Below are positions 18,081-27,200 of a stretch of DNA of 57,847 nt, in pieces; the stretch's first letter is position 1, and every line of letters begins with the position of its first letter. A program made the translations under genes and the position numbers. Source of the stretch: Lachnospiraceae bacterium (GTDB lineage: Bacteria; Bacillota; Clostridia; Lachnospirales; Lachnospiraceae); NCBI GenBank assembly GCA_017548765.1, contig JAFYZH010000005.1, forward strand, positions 1 through 57,847, read 5' to 3'. The notes below the pieces were generated by a model, which saw only the letters and a list, made by a program, of their open reading frames with translations, searched no databases and had not been told where the DNA came from.

Positions 18081-18650
18081 ATGATGCAAGATGGAAAGAT
18101 CATCGATTTATACTTCGAGCGTGATGAACGCGCTCTGGTGGAAGCCTCCGACAAATATGGGACGTATTGCCGAAGCATTGCCCGCAATATCTTGAATGAC
18201 CGGGAGACGGCGAAGGAGTGCTTCAACGATACTTTGTATCAGAGCTGGATGATCATCCCGCCGAACCGTCCGAACAGTTTGAAGGTTTTCCTGGGGAATA
18301 TAGCCCGCAACCTGTCGCTGAAGCGATGGGAGAGGGATCATGCCCAAAAGAGGGGCGGCATGGAAGCGTCGCTGGCCATCGATGAACTGGGCGAATGCGT
18401 GGCGGACCCGTCGGCACGCAACGCCGAGCAGATCGAGGATGAGATCGTGATCTGCGAGATCCTCGAAAAATTTCTCGCGGGCCTGACCGTGCAAAACCGC
18501 CGTATCTTCATGCGGAGATACTGGTACTGCAGTTCCATCAAAGAGATCTCTACAGCCCTCGGTCTGTCCGAGAGCAATGTTATGACAAGCCTTTCTCGTG
18601 TAAGAAGCAAGTTGAGAGATGCACTTGAGAAAGAAGGTGTCGTATTATGA
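18081..18650 (+). CDS. ECF-like RNA polymerase sigma factor, cassette 4
   Basis: A 189-residue sigma factor like the other three: region 2 (SIARNILNDRETAKECFNDTL, W, NIARNLSLKR) and region 4 (FMRRYWYCSSIKEISTALG, LSESNVMTSLSRVRSKL). The ribosome site AAGGAAGGTGG precedes the ATG at 18081. The stop overlaps the receptor gene by ATGA. No clear terminator separates it from the LRR lipoprotein upstream, so some read-through is possible, but it has its own conserved promoter. Confidence 0.93.
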   Translation: MMQDGKIIDLYFERDERALVEASDKYGTYCRSIARNILNDRETAKECFNDTLYQSWMIIPPNRPNSLKVFLGNIARNLSLKRWERDHAQKRGGMEASLAIDELGECVADPSARNAEQIEDEIVICEILEKFLAGLTVQNRRIFMRRYWYCSSIKEISTALGLSESNVMTSLSRVRSKLRDALEKEGVVL

Positions 18651-21181
18651 GTAAGAGAGACGGAAGACTTCATTTGATGGAATTACTCGGCCGGGCGGGG
18701 GAGAAATATGTCCTGGAGGCCGAATATTCGGAGCAGGAGCTGGCGAAACTGAAGGCGAGCGGAGCGGGCGTTCCGGTGGGCGCTGAGATAAGCGGGGCAT
18801 CCGAAAACGCTGAGATGGCGGGATGGCCGGCTTTCGGCGCGGACCAGGGCGAGACGGACCCGAAGGAAGATGTTGATTCGACGCCGAAGGTGGAAAAGAT
18901 ACCTGTCGTAAGAATTATTATGGGTGTGGCTCTCGTTGCAGCAGCGATCCTTTTAGTCGTATTTTTCTGGCATCCGGATCGCACGGACGTTATTTCGACC
19001 ACGGAGTCAAGCGTTGAGGAGACGACAACGGACGATGGAACGTTGAAGATCGACGAGGCGCATTTCCCGGATACGTATTTCCGGGAATATATTCAGTCGC
19101 AATTTGATGCGAACGAAGATGGTATTCTCGATGAAGGCGAGATCGCAAGCGTTAAGGAGATAGATCTGGACACCTACGAGGCCAGGACCTCGATACGGAG
19201 CCTGGCGGGAATAGAGTATCTGACGAAGTTGGAGCGGCTTGTTTGTCCGGCATTCGTTACAGAACTGGATGTGAGTAAGAACGAAGCACTTAGGTCGCTC
19301 AGCTGTCGTCACGGCAGTCTGCACGCTCTGGATGTGAGCGCGAATACGAGACTGACGGAACTGGACTGCAGTGGCAACGATCTGGGAACGCTGGATGTCA
19401 GCAAGAATGTCTCTCTGGTAACGCTTCGCTGTTCGGGCTGCGGTCTGACCGAGCTGGACGTTCGCAACAATCGGGCTTTAGTAACCCTGGTTTGCAATGA
19501 TAATGATCTGGAGTCGCTGGATGTCAGAAACAACCGTGTGCTGACCGAGTTGAACTTCGCTAACAATCATATCTCCGAGATCGATCTCAGCCAAAATAGT
19601 TTGCTTTCCTCGCTGTACTGCAAGGGCAACACCTTGGAGACGCTGGATGTCAGAAATAGCCCTCAATTAATCGCTGTAACGTGTGATCCTATGGTTCTCG
19701 TGGGGCGCTCAGATGACGAACTTGAGCATGTAAGAGTCTCCGAACGCAACTTCCCGGATGGACCTCTGTGGGAGACCTTGACTATCTATGACAGAGACAA
19801 TAATGGAGAACTGGACGAGAGTGAGATCGCCGAGGTTAAGACACTGGATCTGATGAGAGCGTATGATATGCTTAACGTATCATCAGAATCGCTTCGTTTC
19901 CTGACAGCGGTGGAAGAAGTCTACTGGCAGCATGGAGAAATCGATCCGAAGGTATTGTCATACTTCCCGAAGTTGAAAGTTCTGGACTGCTCATTCAGTG
20001 GTATCAGTTCGTTGGATCTAAGCTCCTTTACGGAACTGGAAGAACTGTGTTGCGTCAACTGCAATCTTTCACAACTGGATGTGAGCCGGAATACGAAACT
20101 TCAGATCCTCTACTGCGAAGGAAATCCGTTGACCTCCTTGAATGTCAGCCAAAATGAGGCTTTGACATATCTGGTCTGTGATCCCGATGTGGAAGTTGTC
20201 GGTATGCGTGACGTGCCGCAGAAAGACGAGGAAAATGCGATCCCTATAGATGTAGCGCATTTTCCAGACAGGTTTATTCGAAAATATGTTACGGAAAATG
20301 TGGATGCTGACCATGACGGTGTGCTGGACAGCAAAGAACTACAAAGCGTCACGGAACTGACTGTGGAGGATCGGTACACCTACACCCTGAAGGGAATCGA
20401 ATACTTTACAAATTTGCAGTCGCTGGTCTGCAATAACCTTGTATTGTCGTCTTTGGACGTGAGTAAAAATCCTGAGCTAAAGCATCTGGATTGTACACAA
20501 TGCGGTTTGCAAGCGTTGGATGTCAGCCACAATCCTTTGTTGGAAGAATTGAATTGTTATTCCAATAAGCTGACGGATCTGGATGTGAGCCGGAATCCTG
20601 CCTTAAAGGAACTGTATTGTCATTCCAATCCGCTGACGGATCTGGATGTGAGCCGCAATCCGGCGCTGGAAACTCTGGTAGTAGCTTCAGACCAATTGAC
20701 AACGCTGGATGTAAGTCACAATCCGAGGATGAAAACCCTGGCGGTTGAAGCTTCTTGCCTGGCTGAACTGGATGTGAGTCAGAATCCGATGCTAGAAGAA
20801 CTATCGGTCGACTCCGATATATTAGTCAAACTGGATGTAAGTTGTAATACGGCTTTGAAAGGTCTGGGTGTCCGGGCCGAGAACCTGACCGAGCTGAATG
20901 TCAGCCACAACGAGCTTTTGGAAATGTTGTATTGTATATATTGCTCTCTGACCGAACTGGACGTTAGCCACAACCCGGCATTAGCGGAGTTAAACTGCAC
21001 GTCAAATGCATTGACCTCGCTGGATGTGAGCCATAATCCTCTGTTGGTGTACTTGAGTTGTAATGTTAACCCTCTTGAGACGCTGGATTTGAGAGCAAAT
21101 CCGGAACTGACCACCCTCATAGTGGATGACAACGTCGATGTAATCGGCGCGAGGGAGGACTGCATCATCTTCCCGGCGTGA
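18647..21181 (+). CDS. Large membrane LRR protein, putative anti-sigma receptor, cassette 4
   Basis: At 844 residues this is the largest sigma-linked receptor. The cytoplasmic part (1-85) carries AGEKYVLEAEYSEQE; the helix is at about 86-108 (ending FFWHPD). Outside are three EF-hand plus LRR modules: D154-E165 with about 8 LRRs, 382 onward (DRDNNG) with about 5, and 553 onward (DADHDG) with about 12. Each module ends in a CDPxV-type cap. A 63-bp in-frame duplication of one LRR is visible (the same 22 bp starting at 20570 and 20633). It overlaps its sigma gene by ATGA. Predicted surface sensor for that sigma factor (inferred). Confidence 0.87.
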   Translation: MSKRDGRLHLMELLGRAGEKYVLEAEYSEQELAKLKASGAGVPVGAEISGASENAEMAGWPAFGADQGETDPKEDVDSTPKVEKIPVVRIIMGVALVAAAILLVVFFWHPDRTDVISTTESSVEETTTDDGTLKIDEAHFPDTYFREYIQSQFDANEDGILDEGEIASVKEIDLDTYEARTSIRSLAGIEYLTKLERLVCPAFVTELDVSKNEALRSLSCRHGSLHALDVSANTRLTELDCSGNDLGTLDVSKNVSLVTLRCSGCGLTELDVRNNRALVTLVCNDNDLESLDVRNNRVLTELNFANNHISEIDLSQNSLLSSLYCKGNTLETLDVRNSPQLIAVTCDPMVLVGRSDDELEHVRVSERNFPDGPLWETLTIYDRDNNGELDESEIAEVKTLDLMRAYDMLNVSSESLRFLTAVEEVYWQHGEIDPKVLSYFPKLKVLDCSFSGISSLDLSSFTELEELCCVNCNLSQLDVSRNTKLQILYCEGNPLTSLNVSQNEALTYLVCDPDVEVVGMRDVPQKDEENAIPIDVAHFPDRFIRKYVTENVDADHDGVLDSKELQSVTELTVEDRYTYTLKGIEYFTNLQSLVCNNLVLSSLDVSKNPELKHLDCTQCGLQALDVSHNPLLEELNCYSNKLTDLDVSRNPALKELYCHSNPLTDLDVSRNPALETLVVASDQLTTLDVSHNPRMKTLAVEASCLAELDVSQNPMLEELSVDSDILVKLDVSCNTALKGLGVRAENLTELNVSHNELLEMLYCIYCSLTELDVSHNPALAELNCTSNALTSLDVSHNPLLVYLSCNVNPLETLDLRANPELTTLIVDDNVDVIGAREDCIIFPA
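20570..20655 (+). repeat. 63-bp in-frame LRR duplication
   Basis: CTGACGGATCTGGATGTGAG recurs at 20570 and 20633, exactly one 63-bp LRR apart, followed by similar sequence. It indicates recent gain of one repeat. Confidence 0.7.
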
Positions 21182-21267
21182 CCGGTGGAGCAGGAACAGA
21201 TTTTTACAGATGTGACCCGTCGTGTTTACAAAATTGCAAGCAGGTAGATTCTGACGCGGAAATATGC

Positions 21268-21303
21268 TAATATGTTATCGAGGGGCGACCATGTCCCTCG
21301 ATA
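21268..21303 (+). other. Extended -10 and hairpin in the kinase leader
   Basis: TGCTAATAT (-10 hexamer at 21268-21273, no good -35) overlaps the upstream base of a 9-bp stem TATCGAGGG / CCCTCGATA (21276-21284 with 21295-21303). No T run follows, so this is not a clear terminator. It may be a leader structure of the kinase mRNA. Confidence 0.35.
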
Positions 21304-21359
21304 TTTCATGTGTGATGAAAGGGTTTTTAGGGGGGGCTCCTGAAACAGGAGATAAGGTT

Positions 21360-23309
21360 ATGGTTGAAAAGAAACAAAACAAGTTCATAAATCAGTTACT
21401 GGGACTTTTGCTCCCGTTTCTGGTCGTGATCTTCATCGGAGGATGGTATGTCTATGTCAATGGGCGGATGCAGACCTCGGCGGACATGGAGGGCATTGCC
21501 CCGAAGGATGGTGTCGTAGATGTGCGCGAATACTCGCTGGATGAGAAGGTTTACCACCTGGTCAATGACTGGGACTATTTTCCGGGAAAACTTTACACGC
21601 CGGAAGATTTCGTCGACGAAGCCAATGCGCCGGTGAAGGCCCTTCCGAACGAAAAAGACATGAATCTGGGCTCGTACCGTGTGCGCATCATCGCAAAGCC
21701 GCACATGTACCTGATGCTCGCCAGCTACACCATCGATTACAGCATGCGCGTATTTGTCGACGGAGAGGAAGTCTTGAACGTGGGCTACGTCACCGATGCC
21801 CCGGAGACGACCATTCACGATGGGCACTTTGTGACTATCCCGTTCTACACCGGCGAGGGCGAGACGGAGATCATTTACCAGTATGCAAACTACATGCATA
21901 AGGACGGCGGCTTCATCCAGTCGACCACGATCGGCACGCCGGAGCAGATCGCAAACTTCGTGCGCAACACGACGCTGTATTCCCTGTTCACGGGCGGTGG
22001 CCTGATCTTCCTGGCGTTCTACTTCCTGCTGTATGCCGCGTACCAGCGAAACCGCGAATACGGCGTTCTGGCCCTGTGCTGCCTGCTCATGGCCTTCCGT
22101 AATTCACACTTTATCAATGAATTCCTGCGCCCGGACGGCTTCCCGTTCGAGCTGCATTACCGCATCTTCATTTACACCGTGTCCACGATCCCTGCCATGG
22201 GTATTTTTGTGCCCGCGGCTTACTTCCCGAAGGTCATGAATAAGTGGTTCGAGCGTCTGTTCATGTCGCTCTGTGCGGTATCCATTATCCTTCATTTCAC
22301 GATCCCGACGGAGTCGCTCGTAGCGCTGTGCCACATTTGCTACTACTTTAGCGCCGCGTTCCTGCCGATCATCATCTTCCTGTTCATCCGTTACTATTGG
22401 AAAAAGAGAAAGATCGAGCGGACGGAGGTCTTGACGATCATTACCATCGTACTGTTGTACTGGTCCATGATCTTTGAAAGTCTGCATACGGGCAATAATT
22501 CCCTGATCGCGCATTTCGGTACGACACCGTTCATGATGCTGATCTGTATCCTGAGCTTGTCGATCGCGACGAATGTGAAGATCACACGGCGAATGGAACT
22601 CCTCACGGAGGAGCAGCACAAAAACGAGGTGCTGGGGCAGATGAACGCGATGAACCGCGACTTCCTGCAGACCGTGGCACACGAGTTGAAGACACCATTG
22701 GCCGTTATCTCGGGTTATGCACAGCTGACGCAGATGCAGATCGAGAAAGACAAACTCTCGCCGCAGGCGCCCGAGCGCTTGCAGACCATTCGTTCCGAGG
22801 CGGACCGCCTGGGCGCCATGGTTGCGAACCTGATGGCATTTACCTACGGACAGGTCTCCGAGGCGGAACTGCACATGGTCGATCCGGCCGAATTGATCAA
22901 AAATGCGGCCCTGATCGGTGAGCCGATCTGCGAGAAGAAGGGCAATAAACTCAAGAGCAGCTGCACTTCAAAGTCCATGGCGCACGGTAATTTCGAACTC
23001 CTGCTTCAGGTCTTCATCAACATGATCGTAAACGCGAACCGTCATACGCAGGACGGCGAACTGGAGCTGGAGGCCCACGATGTGGACCGCTATATTGCAT
23101 TTACCATAAAGGACACCGGCTCTGGTATAGCGCCGGAGGTGGCGGAGCATATCTTTGAGCGCGGCTATTCTGCGGACGGCGGCAGCGGTCTGGGACTGGC
23201 CATCTGCATGGATACCGTGAAGATGCACGGCGGCGAACTGAAACTGTTGTCGACGGGGCCGGAAGGCACGTCCTTTGAGATATTGATACCACAGGAGGCA
23301 GAGAAATAA
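21360..23309 (+). CDS. 7TMR-DISM-type sensor histidine kinase
   Basis: About 649 residues from the ATG at 21360, chosen because AGGAGAT lies 6 bases upstream; an ATG at 21264 is open but has no ribosome site. Order: N-terminal helix, an extracellular domain with the WDYFPGKLYTPEDF signature of 7TMR-DISM receptors, seven membrane helices, then a histidine kinase core with H441 in VAHELKTPLAVISGY, N-box NMIVNANRHT, DTGSGI and GGSGLGLAI. It phosphorylates itself and passes phosphate to the regulator directly downstream (no gap). 7TMR-DISM ectodomains are thought to bind carbohydrate-like ligands. Whether it controls the LRR array upstream or the giant surface proteins downstream cannot be read from sequence. 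Confidence 0.93.
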   Translation: MVEKKQNKFINQLLGLLLPFLVVIFIGGWYVYVNGRMQTSADMEGIAPKDGVVDVREYSLDEKVYHLVNDWDYFPGKLYTPEDFVDEANAPVKALPNEKDMNLGSYRVRIIAKPHMYLMLASYTIDYSMRVFVDGEEVLNVGYVTDAPETTIHDGHFVTIPFYTGEGETEIIYQYANYMHKDGGFIQSTTIGTPEQIANFVRNTTLYSLFTGGGLIFLAFYFLLYAAYQRNREYGVLALCCLLMAFRNSHFINEFLRPDGFPFELHYRIFIYTVSTIPAMGIFVPAAYFPKVMNKWFERLFMSLCAVSIILHFTIPTESLVALCHICYYFSAAFLPIIIFLFIRYYWKKRKIERTEVLTIITIVLLYWSMIFESLHTGNNSLIAHFGTTPFMMLICILSLSIATNVKITRRMELLTEEQHKNEVLGQMNAMNRDFLQTVAHELKTPLAVISGYAQLTQMQIEKDKLSPQAPERLQTIRSEADRLGAMVANLMAFTYGQVSEAELHMVDPAELIKNAALIGEPICEKKGNKLKSSCTSKSMAHGNFELLLQVFINMIVNANRHTQDGELELEAHDVDRYIAFTIKDTGSGIAPEVAEHIFERGYSADGGSGLGLAICMDTVKMHGGELKLLSTGPEGTSFEILIPQEAEK

Positions 23310-23981
23310 ATGAGTTATAAGATCCTGCTTGTGGAAGATAACCCACACATCATGGAGATCAACCATGAAGCGCTTATGATGGCGGATTATGATGTCCTCG
23401 AGGCTTTCGACGGAAAGCAGTGCATGGATCAGCTGAGATCGGGCGATGTGGACCTGGTGGTCCTGGACATCATGCTGCCCGACAGCGACGGTGTGACCTT
23501 ATGCCGCCAGATCAAAAAGGAATACGATGTTCCGATCTTGTTTCTGTCCGCGCTCGGCGAGAACGAACAGATCATACGCGCGCTTCGCGAGGGCGGCGAC
23601 GACTACATGACGAAGCCCTACGACCTCGGCGTGCTGCTGGCGCATGTGGAGGCCCGTCTGCGCGACTCCAAAGGCAAAAAGCGCATCATTTACCACGAAG
23701 GACTCAAACTGGACACGGTCGCGATGGTCGCCTTCTTCGGCGATACCGACCTGCTCCTGACGAAGAAGGAATTTTCCCTGCTTATGGTGCTGGCGACCCG
23801 CGGCACGCATCCACTATCGAAAGAAGAATTATGCCAATACATTTGGAGTTCATCTGCGCAGCTCTGTTGCAATGCGCTGTACACGACGATCTCCCGCCTC
23901 AACAAGAAACTTCTGAACGCCGGTGTAGAATTAACGGCCGAAATGGTTGGTAACGACGGATATATATTGACCGAGATATAA
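23310..23981 (+). CDS. OmpR/PhoB-type response regulator
   Basis: A 223-residue regulator. The receiver domain (about 1-115) has acidic residues E9/D10, phosphoacceptor D53 in VVLDIMLPDSDG, S80 and K102 (TKPYD). A C-terminal winged helix (about 130-223, LLLTKKEFSLLMVLATRG, then LCCNALYTTISRLNKKL) follows. Its ATG comes immediately after the kinase stop, so the two are one operon, and it is the partner of that kinase. A terminator follows at 24005. The targets are unknown; the adjacent giant surface-protein operon is a reasonable guess. Confidence 0.95.
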   Translation: MSYKILLVEDNPHIMEINHEALMMADYDVLEAFDGKQCMDQLRSGDVDLVVLDIMLPDSDGVTLCRQIKKEYDVPILFLSALGENEQIIRALREGGDDYMTKPYDLGVLLAHVEARLRDSKGKKRIIYHEGLKLDTVAMVAFFGDTDLLLTKKEFSLLMVLATRGTHPLSKEELCQYIWSSSAQLCCNALYTTISRLNKKLLNAGVELTAEMVGNDGYILTEI

Positions 23982-24004
23982 TCTCCTTTGTAGAATAAAT
24001 CCCC

Positions 24005-24051
24005 AAAGAAACAGAGTCCGACTCTTGGAGAAGCCGGGCTCTGTTTCTTTT
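24005..24051 (+). terminator. Rho-independent terminator after two-component system
   Basis: A 12-bp stem AAAGAAACAGAG / CTCTGTTTCTTT (24005-24016 with 24039-24050); the right arm ends in a T run. Confidence 0.88.
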
Positions 24052-24130
24052 GATGTGTTCCTGTTGACCTACAACGGGGACGGTTCTGGTCTTGCAATTC
24101 TGTAAGAAATACGAGAGTGCTTATAAACCA

Positions 24131-24139
24131 TGCTATAGT
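24131..24139 (+). promoter_or_regulatory. Possible extended -10 for the surface-protein operon
   Basis: TGCTATAGT about 63 bp before the start of the first giant gene fits an extended -10 (TGnTATAAT). No convincing -35 is 17 bp upstream, which would suit an activator-dependent promoter. Confidence 0.35.
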
Positions 24140-24201
24140 AAACACAGTGGGCAAGTATGCCTGATATGACTAGTGAAAGGAAAAGAAAGGAAAAAAAGAC
24201 C

Positions 24202-27200
24202 ATGAGTACGAATAGTAGTAAGATGAAAAAAGCGATCAGTTTGCTACTGACCCTGACGCTGGTATTGAACACGCTTCCACCGAATTTTCTGCCTACGACT
24301 TCGCAGGTGGTACAGGCAGCGCCCAATACCTCGAATGATGCCCTGGAGTATAAGCGCGTGGACGCTCCCGAGGTGGCGATCTTTAACGCGTTTACCGGAC
24401 AGGATGATGCGTTTTACCAGAGCGTGATGGGTAGCAGCAACTACAACGCAGTCGAGGCGGGGTATTTCGGTACCTTGAGGTATAGCACAAAGGTGACCGG
24501 TACGGCAGAATACTCCTGGAGCAGTTTTTCCGGAAGCACTATCAACTCGCTGCGGAAGAACAACTCCGATATACAGATGGGTTATTCTGTAACGCGGACG
24601 AGCAACCCTCACTCGCACACGGCCTATCTGGTCGTGAGATACGAAATGACCAGTTACTCCAACACCAGCCTGGGCTTTGGTCTCGGCGGCCTTGCTCTTA
24701 GCGGAGTATTCAACTATTCGGGGTATAATAAGTCTCAAGATACGTACCGCGCGGGAAATAAAAAGTTTAAAACGTATGTTCCCCAGGATGGTAAGAGCCT
24801 GGATCTGGCGTTCAATGTCAGCCCCATAAAATATAATGATAACAATAATACCTGTGGCTGCGGCGGCACTTCTGAAGGCTGCATGGTTTGCTTCTACGAT
24901 GGTAACCGCCCATATATCACGCAACTGTATATTCGTAACAGTAGCGACAATTATTGTGATAATTTCAAGCCCGGCGATAGTGTCAACATTGTGCTGACCT
25001 GTTCCGAGCCTATTCGCTTTGCTGATGACAGCGCCAGCGGAAAAGGCAACGTGTACATCGGTTTGAAATTGAACGGCTCGACCAATATGCTTTATGCCCA
25101 TTTGACGAAACTGAATGGGAACCAACTCACTTTCACGTATAATGCCCCGGCAGATTTGAAAACGATCTATGATATCGCTGCGATCGATCTTACCAAAGCT
25201 CCCCAGGGAGGGACAGCTCTGCTAAATAGTGACGCGGTGGTGCCTTTAAAGCAACTCAAAAAAAGCGGTGCCTTTACTGCGACGAAGCCTGAAAACTCTG
25301 GTGAGCAAGGTATCACTAAGACCACCAGCCCCGTCACCGATATCGCAGGCAACGCCTTATATCTGAACTCCGGTGATGCAACCAATATCGCCCGATCTTT
25401 CAACATCGATGGCGAGAAGCCTCGTGCGGTTGAGGTCGATATCGTTGCCGATACCAAGAATGCGGATATCAAGGAGTTGCTGGATAAGACCAAACTTCCG
25501 CCGGACGATAAGAACTATAGGGACGGGAGTGATAATTACCTGGGCGTAGGGGATACGCTGCTTCTGAAAGTGTATATGAATGAAGTCGTTAAGATGCCCG
25601 GTAGTGCTACTTTGACGACGAATATCAAAAAGAAAGACGGCACCTACCTTACGTTTACAGCGACACCTACGTATAACATAAGTGCAACATCTGCGAACCT
25701 GGGGTCGCAGTACGGTTTGGGTGCATCTAAGGGAGAAGTCTCTGTTCTGCAAACCCATTCAAAGACGATCGAAAAAGGTATGACGATCGATGACCCTGAG
25801 GGAATTATCAAGATTACCAAAATAGTTTATTCTGACATGAAGGATCTGGCCGGAAATGTAGCGAACGATACGAGCGAGCCACCCTCCCCGAAACAGCATT
25901 ACCAAATCGATACCGATGCTCCGACGGCGGAAGTCGACAATGTAACAGGAGCAAATAAAACCGAATATGGTTTCTGCGTTCCTTTCAAGGTAACGGATAA
26001 TACCAAAGGATCAGACGTGCAGAAACTTCCCGCTACTCTGAAACTGGGCAGTGGCGGGTCTACCGGCAAATTTATGTATGCGGTGACATCAAATGGTGAT
26101 ACGCCGAAGGATAAGGATTGGAACGAAGGACAAGAGGGTCTGTCTCTGCCATTTACACAGTCCGGCGGCACACAGTACCTGCATGTAAAGAAGATATCCG
26201 GCGAAAACTATGATATGAGAGAGTTGAGCTTTTTTCTGTCGGACTACGCCGGCAACATGGCCGAAACGACTAAAGTCACTGTTACAGGAGTGGGCTTTGA
26301 CTCTGTAGGCCCTGTCATTATAGCCGGGAAAAGCAGCACGTCTTATAATAATAGCACGAATTCAGGTACCCTTACAGCGGAAATCGTATCAAAGGATCCC
26401 AGCGGTGTGGCATCTGTACAGTATCTGTGGAATGACGGTACAGAGGTTACGGAGAAGAGCGGTGGTTGGATCGATGCTACAGGTACCACAGGCGAAACTT
26501 CTATCAGCGTGAATGCCACCGCTGAAGTGGCTTCCCACACATCCTTCACGCAGACCCTTTGGATCAAAGCAACGGATGCAGTCGGCAATGTCAGTGTTTT
26601 AAGCCTTGGCGAGTACACCTATTCTCTGACTGGAATCAATTATGACATTGAGTTTCCCGCTGGTGTGGTCACTGAACCAAGCCTGAATGTCAAATCGATC
26701 GAAGGCGGTGGAGCACTGGTGTTTGACGTGCAAAAACCCGGAGATTCCACCCACTATATCTCGGTTTATAATGATGTTGACCCGAGTAGTACTGATACTA
26801 ATATTTTCAGTTTGAGCCAAAAATGGTTTGCTGCTACTCTGGTAAATGATAATGGCGGGATTAAGTATACTGATCTGACCGAAGCAAACAAGTTTGTGTT
26901 TTATCAGGGCGACGATCACTTCACCGGAAACGTGTCGGTGAAGGTTTACTCCGGCACGTGCAATAGGTCGGATAACGTGCAATCTGCAGACATTTCGCGT
27001 TCGAGCTGGGGATCATCTTCAACCGAAGATATTATCATCACTACCAACGCTGAGGCAAAGGAAATCATACTGAAGGTTTCTTGGGCTCACAACTACAACG
27101 GGCGAGATGAAGTATTTAGTAAATTCGATTTTTCTGTCAGTCCCGATATAGCTAGCGTTGGCAAACTTTCCGGCCCGTGGGAATACAATGAGAATAGTCA

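Noticed and set aside
21182-21359. Terminator for cassette 4 from the TATCGAGGG stem
   Set aside because: The stem overlaps a -10-like box and lacks a T run, so I kept it only as a leader structure.
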